Positions 5,897 through 12,373 of a DNA stretch of 12,541 nucleotides are shown here, piece by piece. The translations under genes and the position numbers were made by a program. The DNA comes from CAYHCE01 sp964355015. Lineage in GTDB: Bacteria; Cyanobacteriota; Cyanobacteriia; PCC-6307; Cyanobiaceae. The stretch lies in NCBI GenBank assembly GCA_964355015.1, contig CAYHCE010000059.1, forward strand, positions 1 through 12,541, read 5' to 3'. The number at the start of each line of letters is the position of its first letter. Positions within the stretch are counted from its first letter, which is position 1. Under the pieces are notes generated by a model. That model worked only from the letters and a program-made list of their open reading frames with translations. It ran no database searches and was not told where the DNA came from.

Positions 5897-7138
5897 CTAG
5901 TGCTCATCAGGCTCCGACGGCTGCATAGTAACAACCCGCTGCGGGAAGGGGATCTCGATGCCTTCGGCGCTGAAGGCATGCCAGAGCGCTGTGGACACCT
6001 CACTCTTGATGCCGCCGTTGTCCATTGGATTGGCGATCCAGTAACGAAGGGCGTAGTTGATGCCGGAATCGCCGTAGCTGAGCAGCAGGGCCTTCGGGGC
6101 CGGCTGGGGCAGCACCCTTGGTAAAGCCAGGGCCACCGACTCCAGCAGGCGAATCACCGTTTCGGGGTCGTGGCGGTAAGCGGCTGAGACATCCACCTGG
6201 CTGCGGCGCAGCCGGTCGGAGCCGGTGTAGGTGGTGGTGGTGGTGGTGAAGAAGTCCTGGTTCGGCACCACCAGCTCGGCGTTGTCACGGTCGCGCCAGA
6301 GCACTGCGGCCCGCAGCCCGAGGCTGCGCACTTCGCAGGGGTCGCCATCGATGAACAGAATCTCGCCTGGACCCACGGATCCCTCGAACAGCAGCCACAG
6401 CCCACTGATGAAGTTCGAGAACACCTCCTTGATGCCGAAGCCCAGGCCCACCGAGAGCCCCCCGGCCACGGCGGCGATCGCATTGGCGTTGAGCCCGATC
6501 CGTTGCATCACCCACAGGAAGCCGATGCCGATCAGCAGGTAGCGGCAGGCGATCTGGATCGCCTGCCGGGTTCCCTGGCTGAACCCCAGCAGCCGCTGCA
6601 GCAGGCTCCCCAGCCAGGCCACCGGAAACTCCGACAGCACCACCAGGAAGTAGGGAATGGTGAACAGCAGCACGACGCCGCCGGTGCTAAGCGGTTCGTT
6701 GAACAGGTGAAAGAGAGGAATGTCGGCCACGTCCTGGAGCGAATCGAGCTGGTTGACCAGGGATCCAGCCAGGAACAGGAGAAAGAGGGGCTTGACGATG
6801 CGGCCGTAGAGACGATCGGTCGGTGCCGCCCCGAAGCGCCGAGACAGCACGACCCGCGCCACGATCAGCCCCTGCCAGATGGCATAGACCCGAACGGTGT
6901 ACTCCACCAGGCCGCTCGGTTGGCCGAGGGCCTGGAGGAGTTCGGCGCTCAGCCGCAGGGCCAGCAGAAGCCCGAGCGTGCCCAGCAGGCGCACCAGGGG
7001 GGGGCGTGCTGCCAGCCGGGGTTGGATACCCCAGTGGTAGCCGATCATCAGCGCCGCAATCGTGCCTCCCTGCAGCAGCACCAGGGGGCGGCTGAGGTAG
7101 CCCAGCCAGCCGGAGATCTCGAGAAGAAGTTTGTCCAT
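5897..7138 (-). CDS. MscS-family mechanosensitive channel
   Basis: A 413-residue inner-membrane protein. Five to six hydrophobic segments occupy roughly residues 15-220; the pore helix region is ANAIAAVAGGLSVGLGFGIK, followed by EVFSNFISGLWLLFEGSVG and the beta-domain ILFIDGDPCEVRSLGLRAA, then the VVPNQDFF signature of MscS beta domains. It is longer than E. coli MscS because of extra N-terminal helices, as in MscM/MscK-like and many cyanobacterial members. It should open under membrane tension and release ions or solutes during osmotic downshock. A run of six identical ACC codons (TTTTTT) follows VVPNQDFF. ATG 7138 starts 10 nt after the solute-binding protein stop, so it is the last complete gene of the operon; the stop is TAG 5897-5899. 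Confidence 0.9.
   Translation of the reverse strand: MDKLLLEISGWLGYLSRPLVLLQGGTIAALMIGYHWGIQPRLAARPPLVRLLGTLGLLLALRLSAELLQALGQPSGLVEYTVRVYAIWQGLIVARVVLSRRFGAAPTDRLYGRIVKPLFLLFLAGSLVNQLDSLQDVADIPLFHLFNEPLSTGGVVLLFTIPYFLVVLSEFPVAWLGSLLQRLLGFSQGTRQAIQIACRYLLIGIGFLWVMQRIGLNANAIAAVAGGLSVGLGFGIKEVFSNFISGLWLLFEGSVGPGEILFIDGDPCEVRSLGLRAAVLWRDRDNAELVVPNQDFFTTTTTTYTGSDRLRRSQVDVSAAYRHDPETVIRLLESVALALPRVLPQPAPKALLLSYGDSGINYALRYWIANPMDNGGIKSEVSTALWHAFSAEGIEIPFPQRVVTMQPSEPDEH
6231..6248 (-). repeat. trinucleotide microsatellite (ACC)6 inside mscS
   Basis: Six perfect GTG units on the plus strand read as six ACC threonine codons in the channel beta domain. Length changes would be in frame and would alter the Thr run. 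Confidence 0.85.
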
Positions 7139-7148
7139 CGGCCCGTGC

Positions 7149-8405
7149 TCAGGGGGTGTCGGGGTCCGGGGGGGCTCCGCCCGGACCGGTCAGACCCTGC
7201 AGCACCCCGTCGGCATCGAGGGTTCCCGCGATCAACTGACGCAGGAGGTCATTCAGCTGGCCCATCTGTCGCTCAACCCCGTCGGGATTGCGAAAGTTCA
7301 GCATGGTGGATTCACCCAGGCTGGCGGCCATCGCCGCGAAACGTCGGGAACTCTTGGTGGGGATCAGCACCTCTCGGTTGACCGGCAGATTGCCGGGGCC
7401 GGCCAGCATCAGCCGCCGCTGATTCACCGGATTGAGGGTGAACAGCACAAAGGCTTTCGCCAGTTGCCGCTGGCGGGGGCTCGAGTGTTCGCCGAAGCTC
7501 CAGACCTTCAGCCGCGCCAGCGTGGTGGCCGGCTGACCTTCGTCGGCACCCGGCAGATCCGACACCCCGAGGGAGGATCCCAGCTGGCGGCCCAGGCGGC
7601 CCAGCCAGAGGCTGTTGCAACTGATCCAGTCCCGTTCCCCCTTGCCCAGCCGATCCACCAGGTCGAACGATTCCTCGGAGAATTCCACGTTCTGTTGCCG
7701 GTTGGCGTTGTCCAGCCAGTTGAGCCATCCCCGCAGCTGGCGCTGTCCCCTGGCATCGAGGCTTGGGGCGGAGGCACTGTCGCCATCGGATTCGAGCAGG
7801 AGTTTCAGGCTGCCTTCGGCCTCGCTGCCGCTGGTGGTCCAGTAGAGATCGGTGACTTTGAGGGGAAGTCCCACCCGCATTCCCTTGGCGCTGAGGGCGA
7901 TCAGCTGATCGAGGCTGGCGGGTGGATCAGGAACGCGTCGCTTGTCGAAGCAGGCGAGCTGCGGTTCCGCCAGCAGGGGCACGGCCAGCAATTGGTTGTC
8001 CGCCAGGCGGAACTGGGAGAGAAAGCGGGGGTGGATCTCGTCGAGCCGCTTGCCGGGAAAGCTCACCGGTGTGGTCAATTTCTGCTGGTGCAGCTGGAGT
8101 GCCGTCACCACCCTCGTGACCAGCAGATCCGGGCCGAGGGCGCGGGAGGAGCGAAAGGCCGTGGCGGGCACGATCGCCTCGCTGGAGAAGTGCCGCACCT
8201 GGAGGCGAACCCCTGGATTGCCCTGCTCGAAATCCTGGAGCAGCTGCTGAACGACCCCACGGGAATCGACGATTTCCGCCCCGCGACTCTGGCTGGATTC
8301 GTTCTCGACGTAGATGAACAGCGTGTCGGAGAAGAGGCCGCTGCTGCAGCCGCCGAGGCCGAGCAACAGTGTCAGGGTGCCTGCCAGCCGCAGAAACCGC
8401 CTCAA
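7149..8405 (-). CDS. extracellular solute-binding lipoprotein (ABC type 1-like)
   Basis: A 418-residue protein from TTG 8405. The start is fixed by GGAGG 7 nt upstream and by a lipoprotein signal peptide directly after it: RRFLRLAGTLTLLLGLGGCSS, with lipobox LGGC and Cys20 as the lipidation site. The longer open frame to 8519 would bury this signal. The body has a solute-binding-protein layout, with VVQQLLQDFEQGNPGVRLQV near the N-terminus, GPDLLVTRVVTALQLHQQ, LLAVPLLAEPQLACFDKRR and the C-terminal AFVLFTLNPVNQRRLMLAG followed by GNLPVNREVL, typical of family 1 sugar-binding proteins. The ligand is unknown. No permease or ATPase gene is nearby; it may serve a distant transporter or act differently. 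Its TTG overlaps the SDR stop as TTGA, implying translational coupling. Confidence 0.83.
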   Translation of the reverse strand: MRRFLRLAGTLTLLLGLGGCSSGLFSDTLFIYVENESSQSRGAEIVDSRGVVQQLLQDFEQGNPGVRLQVRHFSSEAIVPATAFRSSRALGPDLLVTRVVTALQLHQQKLTTPVSFPGKRLDEIHPRFLSQFRLADNQLLAVPLLAEPQLACFDKRRVPDPPASLDQLIALSAKGMRVGLPLKVTDLYWTTSGSEAEGSLKLLLESDGDSASAPSLDARGQRQLRGWLNWLDNANRQQNVEFSEESFDLVDRLGKGERDWISCNSLWLGRLGRQLGSSLGVSDLPGADEGQPATTLARLKVWSFGEHSSPRQRQLAKAFVLFTLNPVNQRRLMLAGPGNLPVNREVLIPTKSSRRFAAMAASLGESTMLNFRNPDGVERQMGQLNDLLRQLIAGTLDADGVLQGLTGPGGAPPDPDTP

Positions 8406-9313
8406 GTGTGGGCCTCCGTGAGGGCCTCGCTCACCTCCCAGAGCCTGCGGCGCTGGCCGGGATCGAGGGCGGCCGGGGCGATCCGTACCTGGGTCGGCCA
8501 GCCGCGCATTCCCCCCCATTGATCAGGCCCGTAGTGCTCGCCCCCCCGGGCCGTGGGGGCGGTGGCGGCATGGAGCTGGGGCAGGGCTCCCAGGGCGGCG
8601 CTCTGAAACAGGGGATCCATCAGCCGGTAGGCGAGGCCCTCCAGGCGGGAGCCGGTGGCAGCCACCGAGGCGGGTTGCAGGTTGGTGCGGGCCAGGCCGG
8701 GATGGGCCGCCAGGGAGCTCACCCGGCTGCCTGCCGCTTCCAGACGCTGCTGCAGTTCGAGGGCGAACATCACATTGGCCAGTTTGCTCTGGCCGTAGGC
8801 CGCCCAGCGGTCGTAGCTGCGTTCCGCCTGCAGATCGTCGAAGGCGATCCGGCCCAGGTACTGGGCGCCGGAGGTCACCGTCACCACCCTGGCCTGCGGG
8901 CGCTCCTGCAGCAGCGGCAGCAGGGCCGCGGTGAGGGCGAAGTGCCCCAGATGGTTGGTGCCGAACTGCAGCTCGAAGCCGTCGGCGGTCAGCCGCCGCG
9001 GCGGCCCCATCACGCCGGCGTTGTTGAGCAGCAGATCCAGCCGGCCGTACTGCTCGGCCATCCAGGCCGCCGCCTGCCTGACACTGGCCAGATCGGCCAG
9101 GTCGAGCTCCAGCACCTCCAGGCCGGCGGCGGCGCCGGCGAGGAGTTCGGCCCGGGCCGCCTCACCCCTGCGCCTGGAGCGGCAGGCCAGCACCACGGTG
9201 GCGCCACGGGCGGCGAGGGCCCGGGCCGATTCCAGTCCCAGTCCGCTGTTCGCCCCCGTGATCAGCGCGATCCTGCCCGTCTGATCAGGAATGTCAGCGG
9301 CGGTCCAGGGCAT
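8402..9313 (-). CDS. short-chain dehydrogenase/reductase (retinol dehydrogenase/POR-like)
   Basis: A 303-residue Rossmann-fold oxidoreductase. The cofactor motif TGANSGLG is at about residues 19-26, ACRSRRRGEAARAEL follows the second strand (basic residues there suggest NADPH), then DLADLASVR, LLNNAGVMGPP, the GTNHLGHFALT asparagine helix, TVTSGAQYLG (catalytic Ser) and YGQSKLANV with the YxxxK pair. HPGLARTNLQ and a long C-terminal part resemble retinol dehydrogenase-like and protochlorophyllide reductase-like SDRs; the substrate cannot be read from the sequence. ATG 9313 follows the methyltransferase stop by 24 nt, and its own TGA overlaps the start of the lipoprotein gene. Confidence 0.9.
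   Translation of the reverse strand: MPWTAADIPDQTGRIALITGANSGLGLESARALAARGATVVLACRSRRRGEAARAELLAGAAAGLEVLELDLADLASVRQAAAWMAEQYGRLDLLLNNAGVMGPPRRLTADGFELQFGTNHLGHFALTAALLPLLQERPQARVVTVTSGAQYLGRIAFDDLQAERSYDRWAAYGQSKLANVMFALELQQRLEAAGSRVSSLAAHPGLARTNLQPASVAATGSRLEGLAYRLMDPLFQSAALGALPQLHAATAPTARGGEHYGPDQWGGMRGWPTQVRIAPAALDPGQRRRLWEVSEALTEAHT
8413..8417 (-). promoter_or_regulatory. Shine-Dalgarno GGAGG deciding the TTG start of the lipoprotein
   Basis: On the minus strand GGAGG sits inside the SDR coding end, 7 nt before TTG 8405, which overlaps the SDR TGA as TTGA. Together with the signal peptide it settles the start. Confidence 0.75.
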
Positions 9314-9337
9314 CGGCGGCAGGGTGACGGGTCGGGT

Positions 9338-10162
9338 TCAGGGCTCCCATCGTGTCGCGCGCAGCTCCAGCAGCGTGGGACCCATCCAGCAGGCTCCTGG
9401 ATCCTGGTGGGCCGCGGCGATCTCGGCGGCGGCAGCGGCGGCTTCCGCCTCGCTCCAGCGGCCCTGCCGGATCAGCTCGCGGCCGTAGATCAGCACGAAG
9501 CGCTCCAGCCAGTCCGCGACCCCTTCCCCCGGCCGCCCCACCACCGCCAGGGGCCGCAGCGCCTCAAGGCGGAAGCCCCGGGCGGCCAGCAGCGACGGCA
9601 GCCGACGGTTGATGTCGGTGTCGCCGCCAGCGGCGCGGAAGCTGGCCAGGGAGGCGTCGGCGAAACGCCTCACCGCCTCCCCGCGGGGATGGAGCCCGAA
9701 GCTGCTCCAGTGGATGTACTCATGGATCAGCAGCCGGCCGCCCGGCTCGAGCAGGCCGGCGAGCTGGTCGAGCAGGGGCTCCACCGCTGGCAGGAACATC
9801 GCCACCCAGCGGCACCAGACCAGATCGAACGGTTCCTGCGGCAGGGGATCGCTGCGCAGGTCGTGGCGGCGGAACTCCAGCTGGGCCAGGCCCGCCGCCG
9901 CGGCCGCCCGGCGCGCCGCCTCCACGTAGGTGGGGCTGAGTTCCAGCCCCAGCACCCGGCCGCTCGGCCCCACCTGCCGGGCCAGCTCCAGGCTCACGAA
10001 GCCCGGGCCGGCGCCCAGGTCGAGCACCCGCTCTGCCGCCGCCAGGCCTGCGGCCTGACAGCCGTCCCGCACGGCAGGCAGCCAGAGCTCGTGCTGGAGG
10101 CGAAGCCTCTCCAGCTCGAGCGCGTCGGTGCCGAGCACGTAGGTGTCAGCGGCCATGCCCAC
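9338..10162 (-). CDS. class I SAM-dependent methyltransferase
   Basis: 274 residues from GTG 10162, or 272 from ATG 10156. The SAM-binding motif I is RVLDLGAGPGFVSLELA at about residues 45-61, followed by GLELSPTYVEAAR (acidic end of strand 2), RRHDLRSDPL, DLVWCRWVAMFLP and LLEPGGRLLIHEY, the usual order for a UbiE/Methyltransf_25-like fold. The C-terminal part, with an Ala/Glu-rich helix (SEAEAAAAAAEIAAAHQ), is probably substrate-specific. The substrate is unknown; a small molecule is more likely than RNA, judging by the fold. A GGAG lies 11 nt before the GTG and 17 nt before the ATG, slightly favouring GTG. It sits about 26 nt after the DUF760 stop and 24 nt before the SDR start, in the same operon. 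Confidence 0.88.
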   Translation of the reverse strand: MGMAADTYVLGTDALELERLRLQHELWLPAVRDGCQAAGLAAAERVLDLGAGPGFVSLELARQVGPSGRVLGLELSPTYVEAARRAAAAAGLAQLEFRRHDLRSDPLPQEPFDLVWCRWVAMFLPAVEPLLDQLAGLLEPGGRLLIHEYIHWSSFGLHPRGEAVRRFADASLASFRAAGGDTDINRRLPSLLAARGFRLEALRPLAVVGRPGEGVADWLERFVLIYGRELIRQGRWSEAEAAAAAAEIAAAHQDPGACWMGPTLLELRATRWEP

Positions 10163-10188
10163 CGTGCTGATCGCTCCGGTGGTGCGGT

Positions 10189-10446
10189 TCAGTCCTCCGG
10201 GAAGAGCAGATCGGCCAGTTCATCGGCATCGACGTCGTAGACGCGCGCCAGGCTGGTCTCGATCGCCGAGGTCACCTCGCCGGGCAGGAAGCGCATCGCA
10301 TTGAGGGCGTCCTCGGCGATGTCCTCGGTGAGGAGTTTCTCCTCGCCGCCGAGCTTCTCGTCGTTGATCACCGCCATCACCCAGCTCTGGTAGGCGTACA
10401 CCAGGTCGGAGAACTCGAGGTCCGGGTCGTTCAGATCCAGGGCCAT
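10189..10446 (-). CDS. DUF760 family protein
   Basis: An 85-residue acidic protein from ATG 10446 with AGGA 7 nt upstream (10454-10457). The open frame extends to 10506, but the extra residues are not family-like. The core LEFSDLVYAYQSWVMAVIND, then KLLTEDIAEDALNAMRFLPG and DADELADLLFPED, is what I recall of DUF760, a family of cyanobacteria, algae and plants with unknown biochemical function. It supports the cyanobacterial origin. It is the first gene of the minus-strand operon and is divergent from the oxygenase gene across about 200 nt. Confidence 0.85.
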   Translation of the reverse strand: MALDLNDPDLEFSDLVYAYQSWVMAVINDEKLGGEEKLLTEDIAEDALNAMRFLPGEVTSAIETSLARVYDVDADELADLLFPED

Positions 10447-10586
10447 GGACGTGTCCTGTGCAAGCACCTGCAGTTTGGCCCCAGGCGCGGACGGCCGGCC
10501 AGCCACTGCCCGCTCCGCCGCCCCCTGTGCGGATCTCCGGATCAGAGCCGGTGACCTGCCGTGGCCGAACCGGTGCGGCAGACCTC

Positions 10587-10605
10587 GCCTGACTGAACGT
10601 CAGGC
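10587..10605. promoter_or_regulatory. inverted repeat in the divergent promoter region
   Basis: GCCTGAC, five bases, then GTCAGGC: a perfect 7-bp inverted repeat, 39 nt before the oxygenase ATG (10645) and 141 nt before the DUF760 start. No T-run follows, so an operator is more likely than a terminator. The regulator is unknown. Confidence 0.4.
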
Positions 10606-10632
10606 TCGCTCGTTCCTACGGTGCCCGGCAGT

Positions 10633-10637
10633 GGGAG
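10633..10637 (+). promoter_or_regulatory. Shine-Dalgarno GGAGG of the oxygenase gene
   Basis: GGAGG lies 7 nt before ATG 10645 and decides that start over the in-frame GTG at 10621. Confidence 0.75.
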
Positions 10638-10644
10638 GCACGAG

Positions 10645-11268
10645 ATGCGCCTGATCGGCACTTACCGAAACCCCGGCTACGAAGCCCTGGCTGATGCGGC
10701 TCTCGGCTTCTATGAGCGGCGGGCAGATCTGCGCCGCCCGGGGGTTGCCTTTGGCCACGATCCCTCCCAGCCCGCCAAGGTCTCCACCGACATCAGCCTG
10801 GTGGCGATCGACCGCTCCGACCCCGAGGCCCATGGCCTGGCAGAGGTGATCCTGCGGGGGGTGTCGGCCGGGTTGCAGCGCTACCTGAGTGAGCGCTCGC
10901 TGCTGCTGGAGGTCTGCCCTGAGCGCTGCCTGTTCGTGAACCCGGTCTTCAACCTGCAGCACTACGCCCCAGGCGAGGGATTCCGCAGCTGGCACTGCGA
11001 CTGGACCACCAGTGAGGAGGCCACCGAGCCGATCCGGCGCGTGCTGGCCTGGATCCTGTACCTCAACACCCTCCCCGATGGCGGCACCGAGTTCCACTGG
11101 CAGGACCACCACGAGCAGGCCGAGCGGGGCAAGCTGCTGATCTTCCCGGCCAGCCCCTCCCACACCCACCGCGGGCGCGTATCGGCCAGCCACGCCAAGA
11201 CGATCGCCACCGGCTGGATCAACGCCGGCACCCTGGAGGCCTATGTGGCGCGGCTGGCGGCGAATTGA
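10645..11268 (+). CDS. 2OG-Fe(II) oxygenase (prolyl-4-hydroxylase-like)
   Basis: A 207-residue protein. The iron ligands are visible as SWHCDW (His117, Asp119) and THRG (His175), in a jelly-roll layout: KVSTDISLVAI, FNLQHYAPGEGF before the HxD, AWILYLNTLPDGGTEFHWQ, GKLLIFPASPSHTHRG and KTIATGWINAG. Such enzymes use 2-oxoglutarate and O2 to hydroxylate a substrate, which cannot be named here. The arrangement resembles oxygenases common in picocyanobacteria and their phages. The start is set by GGAGG. The TGA (11266-11268) coincides with the edge of an IS5 transposase fragment, so the last few residues may not be original. A truncated relative lies at 12374-12541. Confidence 0.88.
   Translation: MRLIGTYRNPGYEALADAALGFYERRADLRRPGVAFGHDPSQPAKVSTDISLVAIDRSDPEAHGLAEVILRGVSAGLQRYLSERSLLLEVCPERCLFVNPVFNLQHYAPGEGFRSWHCDWTTSEEATEPIRRVLAWILYLNTLPDGGTEFHWQDHHEQAERGKLLIFPASPSHTHRGRVSASHAKTIATGWINAGTLEAYVARLAAN
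11199..11225 (+). repeat. 27-bp direct repeat, copy 1 (in oxygenase)
   Basis: Identical to 12447-12473. It begins GACGATCGCC and ends GGATCAACGC, coding for the TIATGWINA motif. Confidence 0.85.
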
Positions 11269-11395
11269 CTTGGACTTCCAGTTCCTCATCGCCGAGGTTG
11301 AACAGCTGATGCAACACCAGCAGCTTGAAGGGAATGAGCGAATCAGGCTTCTTCCAGCAGACATGGCTCTTCGTGCGTGCCTGCAACCCTGACTC
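11264..11395 (-). pseudogene. IS5-family transposase fragment (N-terminal part)
   Basis: On the minus strand, LIPFKLLVLHQLFNLGDEEL and then EVQVN match the N-terminal region of IS5-type transposases (MFKMLVLQQLYNLSDEELEFQVNDRLSF). The match ends after QVN, exactly where the oxygenase coding sequence begins, so the catalytic DDE domain is absent. Upstream (RTKSHVCWKKPDS) the frame is still open but less family-like. It is an inactive remnant; no terminal inverted repeats are identifiable. Confidence 0.55.
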
Positions 11396-11693
11396 AGCAG
11401 TGGCCTGAACGATTTTCAGCTGAACAGCAACAACCTTTGCCTGCTTCACAGGTTGCCAGGGAGCAACGTGGATGTTTCGAACTGCTGATGGCACCACCTC
11501 CAGAAGGCGTGGAACAGGCTGATGCGGTGGATCCCAGGATGGTTGAGGCCTCTGCCGCCTGAGGCCTTTGACGTTCTTCAAGGGGTGCACGGATCTGCAG
11601 AGCTGTGGTGTGGCCATGGACGGCGACGCAGACGCCAGACACCGGGTCGATCGCCCGATGAGGCCTCGACGCCGGGCACGACAGGAATAGTAC
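11396..11693. other. gap without a secure gene
   Basis: Frames are open on both strands (for example GTG 11377 to stop 11562 on plus, ending EGVEQADAVDPRMVEASAA), but I recognise no domain and see no Shine-Dalgarno sequence. It may be decayed mobile-element DNA, given the transposase fragment to its left. Confidence 0.45.
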
Positions 11694-11720
11694 GACTTAG
11701 CCCTTATGATTAGCTAAGTC
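11694..11720 (+). promoter_or_regulatory. palindromic operator with embedded -10 box for the toxin-antitoxin pair
   Basis: GACTTAGC (11694-11701) and GCTAAGTC (11713-11720) form a perfect 8-bp inverted repeat around an 11-nt centre that contains TATGAT (11705-11710), close to the -10 consensus. The antitoxin ATG is 21 nt further on. Phd-type antitoxins repress their own promoter by binding such palindromes, so autoregulation is expected. No good -35 is seen. Confidence 0.6.
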
Positions 11721-11741
11721 CACAGCTCAGCGGCAGCGGCC

Positions 11742-11969
11742 ATGCAGGTCAACCTCCACGACGCCAAGACCAACCTCTCCCGCTATGTGGCGCAGGCCCT
11801 GGAGGGCGAGGAGGTGGTGATTGCCAAGGCGGGCCAGCCGCTGGTGCGTCTGGTGCCGGTGGAGCAGCACCCCACCCAGCGAAAGGCCGGTTTTCTGCTG
11901 GGGAAGGCCGTGATCACGGCAGACCTCAAGGCTGAGTTCCGCGCCGACATCGACGCCATGTTCGGTTGA
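11742..11969 (+). CDS. type II antitoxin, Phd/YefM family
   Basis: A 75-residue protein starting MQVNLHDAKTNLSRYVAQAL, then EGEEVVIAKAGQPLVRLVPV, which is the Phd/YefM N-terminal DNA-binding fold, followed by a toxin-binding tail (LLGKAVITADLKAEFRADID). It should neutralise the downstream PIN toxin and repress the operon through the palindrome at 11694-11720. The TGA overlaps the toxin ATG by one base (TGATG at 11967-11971). No Shine-Dalgarno sequence is obvious. The pair lies between an IS fragment and an oxygenase remnant, as expected for a mobile accessory module. Confidence 0.88.
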   Translation: MQVNLHDAKTNLSRYVAQALEGEEVVIAKAGQPLVRLVPVEQHPTQRKAGFLLGKAVITADLKAEFRADIDAMFG

Positions 11970-12373
11970 TGGAGCCCGCCGTTCCATGGCTGCTCGACAC
12001 CCATCTGCTCCTTTGGTGGGCTGTCGAACCACAACGGCTCCCTGGCGCACTGAGGCAGGAGCTCAGCGACAGGCGGCAACCGCTCCTGTTCAGCGTGGCG
12101 AGCCTCTGGGAAGTGGCGATCAAAACCTCCCTCAATCGCCCCGGCTTTCAGGTGGATGCCCTGGCCTTGCGGCAAGGCCTGCTGCGGGAAGGAATCAGCG
12201 AGCAAGCCATCACAGCCGCCCATGTGCTGGCCGTGCAGCATCTGCCCTGGCTGCACCGCGACCCGTTCGACAGGCTGATGGTGGCGCAGGCCCGCTGCGA
12301 GGGGCTCACCCTGCTCAGCGCCGATCGCACCCTGCTGGCCTACGGCCCTGAGGTGAAGCTCGCTGCCCTTTGA
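11969..12373 (+). CDS. PIN-domain toxin, VapC-like ribonuclease
   Basis: 134 residues from ATG 11969. The PIN catalytic acids are present: LLDTHLLLWW (Asp10), SVASLWEVAIK (Glu48), RDPFDRLMVAQA (Asp98, Asp101) and LLSADRTLLAYG (Asp119). This subgroup (DTHxLLWW, DPFDRLL/MVAQA) pairs with Phd-type antitoxins. It should be an Mg2+-dependent RNase that stops translation when free; the RNA target is unknown. Coupled translation with the antitoxin follows from the one-base overlap. The TGA (12371-12373) is followed directly, in the same frame, by an oxygenase fragment. Confidence 0.9.
   Translation: MEPAVPWLLDTHLLLWWAVEPQRLPGALRQELSDRRQPLLFSVASLWEVAIKTSLNRPGFQVDALALRQGLLREGISEQAITAAHVLAVQHLPWLHRDPFDRLMVAQARCEGLTLLSADRTLLAYGPEVKLAAL

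Larger units (their letters stand above)
5897..10446 (-). other. probable five-gene operon
   Basis: DUF760 protein, methyltransferase, SDR, solute-binding lipoprotein and MscS channel are all on the minus strand with gaps of about 26, 24, -4 and 10 nt and no terminator-like hairpin between them. The last three are tightly linked. Transcription would start in the 10447-10644 interval. Confidence 0.65.

Noticed and set aside
6503..10240. Long plus-strand open frames opposite the mscS, lipoprotein, SDR and methyltransferase genes (up to 623 codons)
   Set aside because: They are antisense shadows in GC-rich DNA; the translations are low-complexity Gly/Gln/His/Arg-rich, and the minus strand carries clear domains throughout.
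11268..11393. Plus-strand segment reading LDFQFLIAEVEQLMQHQQLE as a gene
   Set aside because: It has no start codon and no known family, while the opposite strand matches IS5 transposases; it is probably the complement of that fragment.
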